A stretch of 64,000 bases of DNA from Macrobrachium rosenbergii (GCF_040412425.1 NC_089795.1:76593663-76657662), one strand, 5' to 3'. Shown: positions 13,502 to 25,520, numbered from the stretch's first letter. The notes: generated by a model not told the origin, from the sequence alone. Program-made: numbers and translations.

Positions 13502-15390
13502 TAACACGTAAAGCAATTATCCTACCTGACCACTGGGTAGAATTACTGCCCAAGGTCCCTTGAGGAGCCTGGTTGGAGGCGAGAGGACCAAGAAAAGAAA
13601 TAAAAAAAAAAATCCTCCATCTCTTTGAAGAGAAGTTCAAGAAAACCGGAGAACGGGTAAGAAACAGGGAAAAAATTAACAGGGTAAAATAAAATTAAAT
13701 TTTCAGGGGCTAAAATTACGAGATAAATATTTCAGTGGGAGGGAGAGGGAAGCTGAGAAGCGTATGTTTGCTTAGCCTTGACCCTTAAAAGGTGGCTGTG
13801 ACCCCTCCCAGGGTCAGGAGGAATTAAGCTGTCGAAGTCTTTCAAGATCGTGATGATGAATATTTGCATTTAGTCAAGCCATCCGTCTCTTCGCTGACCT
13901 AACCCTTTATTAACGCTCTCTTTAACCGTTCCGTAGTTTCACTCACTCGCCTTTATCACTTTTCTTCAATCTTTCTTCGTTCTTTCTCGTTCTACATTCG
14001 ATTTCATCACCATCTAATATTTTTGTATAGTATTAACAGCGCTAACAAAAGCAACGGTATTAGCAATAATAATAGTTTTAAAAAAATCACTGCTTATAAA
14101 ATTAAGAGATAATGTTCGATTTAAGGGACTGCTATTCAGTAGTTTTCTTTGCTGCTGCACCTTCTTATGCCTTGAAAATACCAAGAGAGACAAATACTTT
14201 AACATCGATGATAAATGTCTTGGATCAAATATTTAAAATTCCTTCGTATTTATCTAGTCAGTAGGAAGATAAACTGCTTTTTAAGGAAGATAAACTATTT
14301 TCTAAGACAGATATTACTATTTTTTTTATGGACGATAAACTATTTTTTAAGTACTTAGACAATACAATATATGAAAATGCCCTTTCTAATAAAACTCTCT
14401 CGATCTTTAATTGTGTACAATTGCCTAGAAATGATACAATTTATCAATGATGATAGGTCATGAAGATGAAGAATTTTGATTAGACTATAAAGATTTCTCT
14501 AACCCTTTCAAAATCTTAATCACCTTGCAACAGAAAAAAGATCTGGGGATGAGTCTTTAACAGACATGAAACTATCAAGGAATTAATAGTAAGGAATTTT
14601 AAAGAAGAAATTTCTTGTAACTGTACCCGTAAGTTTCTTTATGGCTATTAACAATATAAGGCTAATAGACATAAACTTAAGTTTTTATTACATATTAATG
14701 CATTTAATACATTAATTTTTGGGAGGAAAGTTTTGATGCAAGCTTTTTTTTTCCTTTTTAAGTTCATGAATATCATGAACCCCGATCTGTAGAGTTTTAC
14801 TTAACCTACACTCCATGAGCATATGCAAATTTCGAGGTTTCTCTGTAGTCTTGCTCGTATCTTAAGAATCTATGTTTGGTAGATTATGCTTCAAGATAAA
14901 AAAATAAAATGAATTTTGATGCTCATTTTCCTTAGTTAAAATTTTTATGGCAACAATGTTAGATATAAATACATAGGTATGGCATCACTTTACTCGTAAG
15001 CTCCCCATAATAATCTGTTATTTGAACGTTTTTCAAAAACAAAATTTCCCCACTCCAAATTTGTTGCTCTTCCTCAGCATACTGCAAAATGACAACGGCT
15101 GGACAATCCCCTATAGCATTTTCTTTGTTTTCACTTTCACCTGTCTGTCATATTTCATTCATCAATTATCCGGAATTGTCCAGTGGCCGAGGTTACATGA
15201 GCAATGAATTAAATGCATTGTTACGCCTGTTTACATCTGCTGTCGACCCGTTTTCATCACCTCTAATTGTGCTAAATCCTGCTGCATCACTTCTTTGTCT
15301 CCTTAAGTGTTACTCAAATTAACCCCTCAGCTTCCTGTCTGTTTGTCTCTTTGTCCTTCCTTTCCTTTGATTGTTATGAACATTGTTTTA

Positions 15391-15393
<3 letters not shown>
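13500..15393. other. Non-coding stretch, nothing recognised
   Basis: Contains a few imperfect copies of a GATAAACTATTTTTTAAG-like unit at about 14265-14355. Otherwise featureless. Confidence 0.45.

Positions 15394-15459
<66 letters not shown>
15394..15459. repeat. (CT)n microsatellite
   Basis: A pure CT run of about 66 bp. Confidence 0.98.
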
Positions 15460-15462
<3 letters not shown>

Positions 15463-15780
15463 CTACTTATCCCTAAAGCTACACCCCTCTCTTACCTTTC
15501 AATAATCCCCCTTCATATTTATTGGTTCACTTATTAGATTATCTGTTCTTCAGTCTTTCTATCTTTTATTTAATAACTCTTGAACACCACTTATAACATT
15601 TTTCTTCTTCTTACTTTATCTATATTCTCCATCGAGTTCTTCAATACTCACTCGCCTCAACATAATACATTTATTACATGAGGCTCAACTTAATACATCG
15701 TCTTAACTTCATACATTTGTTACGTGAGGCTTTCGTTCTTCTATTTCTGCTCTTCTGCTCCTTCTAACAGTAATATAAGC

Positions 15781-16029
15781 TTAAATGCAACAGATGGTGG
15801 GAAGAGAGAAGAGAAAAATCAAATGATATACGAAACAAAAAGGTATCCGGCTGTCTGCAAAGGAAACAGATGAAAAAAGGAGTAACCACAGAAGCCAAAG
15901 TTGGAATAGTAGAACGGGATTGCCGGATCATTTATATTGCTGTAAGATAAATGTCGTTGCTGAATGCGAATGGAAAATGACGACTGCTAAAATACTTATG
16001 TGTGTATATATATACATATATACATACAT

Positions 16030-16078
<49 letters not shown>

Positions 16079-16300
16079 GAATGAAAGTTTGAAAGGATGA
16101 ATGAAGTAGTAAAATAGTTGGCATGACTGGAACAACAGCTCAGACTGCTTCTCAAGTGGTTTAGTCATATAGAGAGAATGGAAGACCCTACCCTGGCGAG
16201 AAGGCTATATGACTGAGAAGTCTTGGGAGGATGGAGACCATGATAACCTAGAGAGTGCTGACTAGATAAAGTGAAGGAGGCGTAGGTGCGGTTGGCCTTC
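15781..16300 (+). pseudogene. LINE relic A (reverse transcriptase C-terminal part)
   Basis: The plus-strand translation shows the C-terminal half of an RTE-like non-LTR reverse transcriptase, with stops and frameshifts. A DGG...EE...ETK block is followed in another frame by VSGCLQRK and GVTTEAKVGIVE (15842-15920), where family members read roughly KVSG...GVS.EAKVG. An AT tract (16003-16077) interrupts the frame. It resumes as LLKWFSHIERMED (16148-16186), the common 'LRWFGHVERM' signature near the end of such proteins, then ARRLYD and a stop. It is a dead 5'-truncated copy. The assignment to an RTE-like clade is tentative; the LINE call itself is firmer. Confidence 0.65.
16003..16077. repeat. 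(AT)n with AT/CA-rich lead-in
   Basis: Mixed TA/CA repeats pass into pure (AT)n at 16041-16077. The tract lies inside LINE relic A. Confidence 0.95.
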
Positions 16301-16481
16301 ATATCCATTATGTGTTAAGGTAAGTTCAAGACAGAGGGACGTTATTTTGTCTGTATGGAAGAAGTCGGTGCTCTGCTGATCAGTCTTGTACAAGTGGATG
16401 GATGATGTTAGACACTGAAAGTTCATCCTTGATTAAGCAAAGGAAGACATGTCTAGTGACATACTATTGTCTATAAAAAAA

Positions 16482-16483
<2 letters not shown>

Positions 16484-16538
<55 letters not shown>
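16484..16538. repeat. (AT)n microsatellite
   Basis: A pure AT run of about 55 bp. Confidence 0.98.
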
Positions 16539-16544
<6 letters not shown>

Positions 16545-18051
16545 CACATACTGCTTAACAAGAGGCTAAGCTCATTATCCTATTTAGAATGAATCATGTG
16601 TGTTCCCCAAGGCAATGCCCTCCTCATTTATCATAGAAAAGGGCCCATCTCTCTTCGTGGTTGTGCTACCAATTACTCTCTTTTGTTTGTTCCTTTTGCA
16701 TATCTTGGAGATCAAACCCTCAATGAAGCTCTCCTTATATAAATAAACTGTATCATAAATTCCTCTTTCTATCATCATGGAAGGGATAATCACAGCTTCC
16801 TGTAGGGGCACGGCAGACAGAAGCCACTGCAAGGCGACTGGTCGAGGAAAACCATAAGACCAATGAGGCGTCACTAAAAATTCATTTCGGCCAATGATTG
16901 TTGTTGTTTTAAACACCTACGTTCCCCCGACTGAGATCAAATAGCCTCCTGATATCTCGGTCGAATGAAATTTCGTGCTCAAGCAAGCATTACTGGCCAG
17001 TGAGCTTCCCATATTTAGATCAGAATTAACTATTATGCGATATTCCTTGATAAGAAAATACCGGAATTAGCAAAGGGGTCCAACAGAATTTTTTCCCTCT
17101 GGTGCTCGTTCTTATTGAATTTTTTGTGGAGTGTCCCACATTTATAGATGGGAGTGGAAGCATTTACTCTGCGATGCCTTGCATTAGGGGCCATAATTTG
17201 CTAGCACAACAAGGAAGAAAGGACTCGCCCCCCCCTTTTTTTTTATTTTTATTGAGCACTTAAGGAAAGATAAACCAATCGTGGCAGTTTAGGGGACTCG
17301 GTGTCACCATTCAGCTTCGTCATTGCTGTATCCTATAAATGGTTTCTTTTATTTGACAGCATATCAGTCTTGCTGAAGCTCAGCTGTTTATCTGAATGTA
17401 GACAAGCTTCTATATTCATTTTCACGCAGAAATATATGTGGTTGACCGCAGATGATTCTTTAAACAAACGGGCTCACGAACATCCTATCAATCGACTTCG
17501 AACTAGTAAGTATGCAGTCTTAGGGCAGGTGCACAGATAATGTTAAGACCATATATCGTAGTTCCTTCTTTAAGCTCAGACAGGCTTTACCAAACTGGGG
17601 CTTCAAGATCTCACGTCACCTGCTTCATAACTAAAAATCAAAATTGAATATGTTGAGAAAAGTACTGATATTCAGGAAAAATAAGTGTAACTAATGGAAA
17701 AAAAAGAAGAAGTCTAGGTCGCACGGCCTGAAAATCCTGTACCGGCCTTGTTTAAACACTGACTCTTTATGTGGAGAATCCCAGCTTTATGTGGAGAATC
17801 CCAGCTGAGCCTGACCAAAATCACTGTCATTTTCGCTTGAGAACAAGGCCTGGGCTACCTTCCCTACCTGGTACTTTAACTGATAATGAACGCGTGAACA
17901 ATAAGCTCAGCTTACATCCAGAGAAATTATGGTCTGTTTACATATCCAGCCTTTTAAGGTTCCCATAAACAACGTTAACAAGAACACTATTACTCCCATA
18001 TGGTGTTTATATCTTGTCGCCTATAATCTGAAGATGTTCGAGATGAAATTT
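16539..18051. other. Non-coding stretch with a 20-bp direct duplication
   Basis: A perfect head-to-tail 20-bp duplication lies at 17765-17784 and 17785-17804. A 110-codon minus-strand frame at 16584-16916 shows no motif I recognise. Otherwise featureless. Confidence 0.5.
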
Positions 18052-18076
18052 TCTCTCTCTCTCTCTCTCTCTCTCT
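18052..18076. repeat. Short (CT)n microsatellite
   Basis: A CT run of about 25 bp. Confidence 0.95.
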
Positions 18077-18324
18077 TACCCAGGCCATGGGGATCACAAA
18101 ACCAAACCGTTGATTTTCCCCTGCCTTAAATATACGACGCCAGATAACGAAACCTACTTGACCTACCGATGGGTACCTACCTACCTCCACGCCAGTGCCG
18201 ACGGATACAGCCAATATAATCACGGTATCTGTTACGAATCAAAATTTCTCATCACGGGATTTCCTCAAGGGACAGTCAGATTCATTCGACAGCGCAAGGA
18301 AATTGAGGCGTAACTCAAACGAAC

Positions 18325-18442
<118 letters not shown>

Positions 18443-18644
18443 TGATTCTGAGGACTTTAGCTAATTAAATGTTGGTGACAAAATGATGATAGACCACATT
18501 CAATTTCAAATTCCCAAGCAATCAACATTCTTTACAAAAGGCGGTAGTTTAAATTAGTTCTCGATATTGTTTGGCCAGCTTCAACGACAAGCAGTTAATT
18601 TGATTGCTGACGTAGTGTTCCTCATTTCACTTAGACACAAGCAC

Positions 18645-18663
18645 GCGCGCGCAAACACACACA

Positions 18664-18737
<74 letters not shown>
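18645..18737. repeat. (GC)/(CA)/(AT) compound microsatellite
   Basis: A short GC and CA lead-in is followed by pure (AT)n at 18667-18737. Confidence 0.97.
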
Positions 18738-18738
<1 letters not shown>

Positions 18739-19781
18739 CTATAACTATCATGGGTTACATGAAGCAACATCTTTAAGTAAATTTTGCTAAAAGTACATAT
18801 CATATTTGTTTGCAAGTTCAGTTACATATTTTACAAACACTAGCAACTTATAGCAGTGTTGAAAATGGTTAAAATTATATAGCAAAGAAGCCTACACTCT
18901 TATAAAAGTCAACATGTCATAAAGTAAATATCTCAAAAACTCGCCGGGTTTGTTTAATTTTTGGTGGGGCAAGAATAATGTCCCGTCCCCCAAGGTTTTT
19001 ATTTTAACTTCTAACTGCATTCCTAGCTGTACATACCCCGATGAGCCTGTAAACGCGCTCAAATACATATTCTTAATCTTTAAGAATTTGAGTAATCTAT
19101 TGTTGATGGCATGAGTCCTTGTCTTCTGTGATGTTCACTACTCTCATGAATATTTCCACAACACTTGCCTTTGGTACAAAGACTGAGGAACGCTGCTGCA
19201 CATTTAAGTGTTCTGGTTCGTGTTTTGAGATTAAGTCTGGCCGCAATTTGAATGTCCTCTCCGTGATAAGCAGAACCATCTTTCCTTCATGTATCTATTC
19301 CTTTATACGGCCAAAAGACATAATAGTATTTTTGTTATAAGCCCATCGATGTCTCATATTGTTCCTCGCTTTACGAGAGCGTGGAAAATAACTGCGGTAA
19401 ACAATACCCAAGAACGAACCTTGGACACGAATGAGGAAATGTGGAAACGAACCAAACGCATTGTAAACTGGGCACTGCGGAGTTTTACGACTCTTTAGGG
19501 TTACCGCGAGAAAAAAAATCACCGCGGAGCCAGGTATGGAAAGGAGGTAGCAATTAACTCGTGTGGACAATGGACCCAAGGCTGTTGGGCTTCGTATGTG
19601 ACTAGCCGTAATAACTCAATTCATGGAACGAGGTGATTTTTTTTTCTTTATTAAAATAAGTCATTGTGTAAGATGGGCAGCTTTCGGCATATTCATTTTT
19701 CACCCTGTCTCTCTCCCATATCTTTTTTACGAGAGAAAAAAGGTTGTCGAAAAGAACACCTGGGTTGGTTCCCCTTTTCCT
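18738..19781. other. Non-coding stretch, nothing recognised
   Basis: No repeat or motif recognised. Overlapping short frames on both strands at 19097-19340 look like chance. Confidence 0.4.
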
Positions 19782-19914
19782 TGGAGGCGGAGGAGGAGGA
19801 GGAGGAGGGAGGAGGAGGGGAGGAGGAGGAGGGGAGGAGGGAGGGAGGAGGAGGAGGAGGAGGAGGAGGAGGGGGAGGAGGGAGGGGAGGAGGAGGGGAG
19901 GAGGAGGAGGAGGG
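19782..19914 (+). repeat. (GGA)n polypurine tract
   Basis: About 130 bp of almost pure G/A on the plus strand, with GGA as the base unit and scattered GGGG runs. All six frames through it give long low-complexity peptides, so none is a gene. Such a mirror-like purine tract can form triplex or G-quadruplex structures. Confidence 0.95.
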
Positions 19915-20239
19915 AACGCTCGTATTATAACTCACTTTGCGTAATAAGCGAGTGATCCTTTCGCATCCAGCTCCCTCCATCAGACCCCCTCTGCCCTTTC
20001 TTTAAGGTGGAAAGGGTGTGATCACGGGACGTAGATAAAGCGATTAAGGCAAACAAAGACCTGGGCCTGCCGCCAGGTTCCCCTGACCAGAAGGGTGAAA
20101 AGGAAGGTGTAACTGCAACTCAAGATAGTTTCTATTTTCTTTTAAAATCTATGTTGTGATAGACCATCCCTCCAAATGGGAAAATTAGAGGTCTAGAACA
20201 AACAGCATGTGGCTATAAACGGTAAATACATGTATCGTT

Positions 20240-20327
20240 ACAAAAGCAAGAGCTTACGGGGACCACAAACCTCAGCCAAGGCTGAGCAATCTAACTCCTC
20301 GGCCCCCCCTTAACCCCAAAATCTAAT

Positions 20328-20332
<5 letters not shown>
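20240..20332 (+). repeat. Dispersed repeat D, head fragment
   Basis: The ACCACAAACCTCAGCCAAGG block resembles the head of the fuller copy at 24,060-24,340 (GACCGCAAACTCAGGCAATG). It is cut short by the (CT)n tract that follows. Confidence 0.5.

Positions 20333-20387
<55 letters not shown>
20333..20387. repeat. (CT)n microsatellite
   Basis: A pure CT run of about 55 bp. Confidence 0.98.
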
Positions 20388-20390
<3 letters not shown>

Positions 20391-20504
20391 ACCTAATAAT
20401 TTGCTGCCAGTCACGAAGTCCATCTTCATTACCATTTTCGAAAACACTCCCCATAACTTTTTGCTTAATACTGCAGATAAACAGACATGCATATACTGTA
20501 CATA

Positions 20505-20525
20505 CACACACACACACACACACAC
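20505..20525. repeat. (CA)n microsatellite
   Basis: A CA run of about 21 bp. Confidence 0.95.
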
Positions 20526-20579
20526 AAAAACATATCTTAGAATTTCTATTTGAACTTTGTTCTCTAAAGCAGTACACTG

Positions 20580-21190
20580 ACATTGACCCTATCCTAGCTC
20601 TAAGCACTGATATCATTAGTGGATTATGAATGCCAAATATTATGAAGTTTCTTTTTTGTACACATCATAAGTTATGGCCAAAGTTTAATGCATCCTTGAC
20701 CTCTGAGTTTTAAGTACGACCTTGACCATGACCTCACTCTCCAAATTAACTTTATTAGTAGTGTGTGTTTACCAAATATGATAGCCATCTTATAAAAGTA
20801 AAAACTTGTGGCCTATGTTAAATTCATACTTTACCTTGAGCTCTAATTATGGTTTTGTCATTATTCTGCACTTCAGCTAAATTATTGGATTTTGCATACC
20901 AGATACGAATGCTTTATCTTGTATAGTTCAAAAGTTATGTCCAAAGTTGAATTCCTATTTGACCTCTAATTATGACCTTAACCTTTGTACATCTGCATCA
21001 TTGGTGGAACGTTCATGCCAAACCAAATATGAAGTGTCTATTTTTATACAAATTAAAAGTCATGCAACGGTGAGCTTCACATATGAACTGTGACATCTAA
21101 CAATCCCTTGACCTAATTCTTTACATTGGCATCATTAATGAACTGTGCATACCACATAAAGTTCAAAAGTTAAGGTAAATTCCTATGTGG
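20580..21190. repeat. Decayed ~130-bp tandem array, five units
   Basis: Five diverged copies of one unit can be traced by two anchors: a 'CATCATT.GTGGA...TGCATACCAAATATGA' block near 20612, 20751, 20878, 20992 and 21126, and a 'TTCAAAAGTTATGGCCAAAGTT' type block with 'TTGACCT' clusters between them. Spacing is about 118-140 bp. It is much older than the minisatellite at 22.3 kb. Confidence 0.7.
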
Positions 21191-21440
21191 CTGCTGACCA
21201 CTCGAAAAGGCCAAAAATTATATTTCTGTCTTCCCTAAAATATAAACAGTTCTTGCTAGTCACTTGGCCCCCATCTGGTGTAATTTTCGTGAAAATCCAC
21301 ACGAAACTTTCTAAGTAATATTGTTGACAAACAGACAAGCTAGACAAAAATTCTTGTTGTAGGATGAAATAAACGAGTAACTGAATATAAACAGACAAAC
21401 TAGCACTTATCCCTCCAGCCTCCAACACTATCTCGCCGAT
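21190..21440 (+). repeat. Dispersed repeat D, tail fragment
   Basis: The stretch with GAAAATCCACACGAAACTTT, then a TAAT block and ACAAACAGAC, matches the tail of the copies ending at 24,340 and 24,900. Confidence 0.45.
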
Positions 21441-22267
21441 CTACATCAAACTTAAGAATAGTCTAAGATAGTATAAAAAAAAATAAAAAGAGGAAAACCC
21501 GCAGAACGGATGGAAATTTTCATTTTTGTAAAATATTTTTTTTAATGCAGAGAAAAGTAAAACAAATCACTACTGTGGAGTAATAAAATTTAAAGAACAA
21601 GATTCGTCAGAATACCAGAAACTCCCAAGCACATATATTTTTATTCTCAAACTTCCAAGAAATCCCTAACCCGGATTCCAAACCTAGCAACATCCTACGT
21701 TCAAGTACATTTTCAACAGTCTATTTCAAATGACCGTCTCCAAATACGGCAAATACTAACAAATTACAAGGGTCAAAAATCATCAAAAGTCTAAGGCCAG
21801 TGGTTAACTAGCGTACAGCATATCAAACACAAACGTCATAAATATACAGATACCTGGGACAGCTTTATATTATTTCTTAGGTTATGGCTTCAATGAGCTA
21901 TTCTAGTTCACCGAGTGGTTATACGTGGAAAAACTTAAGAAATAAAAAAAAAGCAGTCATTAGTACTTAACACAGGGGCTGCCAAAGAAGACTGAAATGT
22001 ATGAAATTGGCTGGTGTAATAACTCACTCACTCTGATAACAATTTCATACAAAGGTCAGAAAGCCCATTGGTGAAAGAGACATCTGCGGAGATAGTGGGG
22101 ATGCTGCAGAATATAATGTCTTTGGAGGACGAAATACAAAGCACAGTAAGGGTCCAGTTCCACACGCAAGCCTTCCAGCAGTGGCGAGAATGCATCTAAA
22201 TTCCCCTGAAGAGGCCACTTGTCATTACGCAGTAGTTACCTACTGTAATTTTGAAACCGCAGAAATG
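21441..22267. other. Non-coding stretch, possible transposase trace
   Basis: A/T-rich sequence. A plus-strand frame at about 22079-22200 includes QFHTQAFQQWREC, which faintly recalls the C-terminus of Tc1/mariner-like transposases. This is too weak to call a gene. Confidence 0.25.
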
Positions 22268-23646
22268 GCCGATAAAAAATGCTTCTATGAAGCAATCAGC
22301 GATCCGGATGTAAAATGGAAATAAAAACAAAAAGGCTATAAAAAATGTTTCTATAAAGCAATCAGTGATCAGGATGTAAAATGGAAATAGAAACTAAAGG
22401 GCTATAAAAAATGTTTCTATAAAGCAATCAGTGATCAGGATGTAAAATGGAAATAAAAACTAAAGACCGATGAAAAGTGCTTCTATAAAGCAATCAGTGA
22501 TCAGGATGTAAAATGGAAATAAAAACTAAGGGCTAAAAAATGTTTCTATAAAGCAATCAGTGATCAGGATGTAAAATGGAAATAAAAACTAAAGACCGAT
22601 GAAAAGTGCTTCTATAAAGCAATCAGTGATCAGGATGTAAAATGGAAATAAAAACTAAAGGGCTATAAAAAATGTTTCTATAAAGCAATCAGTGATCAGG
22701 ATGTAAAATGGAAATAAAAACTAAAGACCGATGAAAAGTGCTTTTATAAAACAATCAGTGATCAGGATGTAAAATGGAAATAAAAACTAAAGGGCTATAA
22801 AAAATGTTTCTATAAAGCAATCAGTGATCAGGATGTAAAATGGAAATATAAACTAAAGACCGATGAAAAGTGCTTCTATAAAGCAATCAGTGATCAGGAT
22901 GTAAAATGGAAATAAAAACTAAAGGGCTATAAAAAATGTTTCTATATAAAGCAATCAGTGATCAGGATGTAAAATGGAAATAAAACTAAAGACAAATGAA
23001 AAGTGCTTTTATAAAACAATCAGTGATCAGGATGTAAATGGAAATAAAAACTAAAGGGCTATAAAAAATGTTTCTATAAAGCAATCAGTGATCAGGATGT
23101 AAAATGGAAATAAAACTAAGAACCGATGAAAAAGTGCTTCCTATAAAACAATCAGTGATCAGGATGTAAAATGGAAATAAAAACTAAAGGGCTATAAAAA
23201 TGTTTCTATAAAGCAATCAGTGATCAGGATGTAAAATGAAAATAAAAACTAAAGACCGATGAAAAGTGCTTCTATAAAACAATCAGTGATCAGGATGTAA
23301 AATGGAAATAAAAACTAAAGACCGATGAAAAGTGCTTCTATAAAACAATCAGTGATCAGGATGTAAAATGGAAATAAAAACTAAAGGGCTATAAAAAATG
23401 TTTCTATAAAGCAATCAGTGATCCGGATGTAAAATGGAAATAAAAACTAAAGACCGATGAAAAGTGCTTCTATAAAACAATCAGTGATCAGGATGTAAAA
23501 TGGAAATAAAAACTAAAGACCGATGAAAAATGCTTCTATAAAACAATCAGTGATCAGGATGTAAAATGGAAATAAGAACTAAAGGGCTATAAAAAATGTT
23601 TCTATAAAGCAATCAGTGATCCAGATGTAAAATGGAAATAAAAACT
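22268..23646 (+). repeat. 21-copy minisatellite with alternating unit types
   Basis: Twenty-one head-to-tail units of 61-68 bp share the core AAGCAATCAGTGATCAGGAT followed by a GTAAAATGGAAAT block. Two unit types differ at their start: A has GGGCTATAAAAAATGTTTC and B has GACCGATGAAAAGTGCTTC. Reading left to right the order is B' A A B A B A B A B A B A B A B B A B B A, so most of the array is a ~131-bp A-B dimer. B units often carry AAAACAATC where A units carry AAAGCAATC. The outermost copies are the most diverged. The array is not coding. Confidence 0.97.
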
Positions 23647-24059
23647 GACTTCCACTCTGAGAAGAAAATCTGTCGGTACAACATATTGCTTAAACAACAA
23701 GTCATCAACTAAAATGCACAGTACTTAGATGCTTAACAGTAGTGATACCGTAAAATAAAAATAAAGTTTATCAATACCTTATCACCACAAGGAGGAAATC
23801 AATTCAAAGAGAAAAAATACGCAAATCGTAAGATTTTATCTCAAATTACCGGAACTTCTCTATGTGAGGTTCTCTTAGGAAATCAGATAGTATTTAATTA
23901 CTTGCTGAATCTAAATTTCAAAACAGAAAATTCATATCACAAATTTTTCGTGAGCTATTTATTAATAAACTACTGGCAGTGTTCAAGCAGGTTGAAAACA
24001 TTTATTGTCAATATTTAGTGGGAAAGTTGGTATGGAAAATTAGGAATTAGGGCAAACAA
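23647..24059. other. Non-coding stretch, nothing recognised
   Basis: A/T-rich flank of the minisatellite, with no repeat of its own. Confidence 0.45.
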
Positions 24060-24340
24060 AAAATTCAATCGCTTTTAAATACATGTGTTTGGAGACCGCA
24101 AACTCAGGCAATGCTGATCAGCCCAGCCCAAAAGGACCCTTTTCCCCAAATGCTGCATTTCTATCACTCCAAAATTCTGATTTCTATTACTCCAAAATTT
24201 TAATCACGCGTCGTTAGTCGTTAAGGTCCATAAGTGAAAATTTTCGAGATAATCCACACATAACTTTTGGTATAATCCTTCTAATAAACACAAAAATACG
24301 CCATACCAAAAACATGAACTCCTTGGAGGAGATAGTACAC
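24060..24340 (+). repeat. Dispersed repeat D, fullest copy
   Basis: This holds a head (GAGACCGCAAACTCAGG), a middle with CACTCCAAAATTCTGA/TACTCCAAAATTTTAA direct repeats, a tail with ATAATCCACACATAACTTTT and a terminal small hairpin CTCCTTGGAGGAG. Partial copies lie at 20.24, 21.19 and 24.64 kb. There is no coding content. From memory, repeats with a CCTCCTTGGMGGAGG end are common in decapods and other marine invertebrates. Confidence 0.55.
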
Positions 24341-24466
24341 AACTCTAAAAAAAACTTAGATAGTAAACAACTCTAAAAAAGCTGAGATAGTAAACAACTC
24401 TAAAAAAGCTGAGATAGTAAACAACTCTAAAAAAGCTGAGATAGTAAACAACTCTAAAAAAACTGT
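24331..24466 (+). repeat. 27-bp tandem array, five copies
   Basis: The unit begins GATAGTAAACAACTCTAAAA and ends AAGCTGA. Copies 2-4 are identical; the first and last are diverged. The array begins exactly on the terminal hairpin of dispersed repeat D. Confidence 0.95.
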
Positions 24467-24639
24467 TATACTGCTGAAACATTATTAATAGCGCTACTAA
24501 AGTAAAAAGAAAAAAGTCTAAGTAGATTTATTGCCAAATATATCAAAAGATTAGAAGCAAACGCACGCAGAGAACAAATACTGTACCTCTGCCCATGTCA
24601 CACCCTAAGAGCAAATATTTTGCATATCTTTATTCTACT

Positions 24640-24900
24640 GATCAAAAACGGTTAGCAGTCGGAACCAAATGAATCTTACGGGTTATAAGGAAGTAAAATC
24701 TACAGTAGAGGTGCGTAAGATTTCGATTTCTTAACATTACAATAATCCCCCAAAAGTATTTTCTGCTCCCGAAAGGCTGAGCTTTCTGCACGTCAAGAGG
24801 CTCATATTTGGTAATGCTTTCATAAAAATTCCATAGATAACTCTTGAGCAATCCTACAAACAAACACACAAACAAACAGGCGAACCAAAAACATGTCTGT
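24640..24900 (+). repeat. Dispersed repeat D, tail-end copy
   Basis: Shares the tail (ATTCCATAGATAACTCTTGA, then CAATCCT, CAAACAAACA tandem units and GAACCAAAAACATG) with the copy ending at 24,340. Confidence 0.5.
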
Positions 24901-25389
24901 CAAGAGACGCAAATTGTAAACTTGTGGTAATTGACGCTAAACATATTTTGAGCGTTCGTCTCCAAATAACGCAAAAAATGTATGCAAGAAAAGGGGCCAA
25001 CAGCAGATGGAAATGGCCATAAGGCAAGTAAAAAAATTAAAGAACACAGTTCTTTCGGATCTGTTTGAACAAAAAAAAAAAAAAAAAAATAAATAAATAA
25101 ATAAAAAACTGTACTGCAGACACGTACCCTAATTACACTGACACAAAATGTACTATTATTATTCACGAGTTGAACTCTATTCATGTGGAACAAGCCCAGA
25201 GGGGCCACTGATTTGAAATTCAAACTTAAAAAAATATGATGTTCATTTGAAAGCAATAACAGAAAGTAATATGAAATACAAAAAGAAGAGAACGATTATT
25301 AGACAAAAATCAATTAGCAAATTCATAAACAGAGCCAAAATTTAAATAATTAATTTACCAGGAGTTAATTTAGGGTAGTAAAGCATTGC
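24901..25389. other. Non-coding stretch with poly-A
   Basis: Contains a 19-bp A-run at 25071-25089, then AAAT units to about 25105. Nothing else recognised. Confidence 0.5.
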
Positions 25390-25394
25390 ATCTT

Positions 25395-25520
25395 CACTTG
25401 AACTTTTGAGGTTCTACTTGCACAATATCCTCAGGGAGATTGTTCCACAGCCCAAAAGTGTAAGGAACTTGAGTGAAGTCTAACAGCTGAGGATACAGAT
25501 ATCCAGTCATTATAAAAGTA
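25395..25520 (-). pseudogene. Possible LINE relic, C-terminal tail
   Basis: The minus-strand frame holds VPYTFGLWNNLPEDIVQVEP followed by QKFK and a stop. This resembles the 'LWNSLPE.VV.A.SL..FK' block near the end of several CR1/Jockey-like reverse transcriptases. Only about 40 residues are recognisable, and the catalytic part was not found upstream. Length and context are too poor to assign a family. Confidence 0.4.

Noticed and set aside
16584..16916. 110-codon minus-strand frame
   Set aside because: No domain, signal peptide or repeat recognised; the length is expected by chance in 64 kb read in six frames.
19623..19980. Long overlapping frames on both strands
   Set aside because: They are translations of the (GGA)n tract in different frames (poly-R, poly-E/G, poly-S/P).
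22268..23646. CRISPR array
   Set aside because: Units are contiguous 61-68-bp tandem repeats without unique spacers, in a eukaryotic-type sequence.
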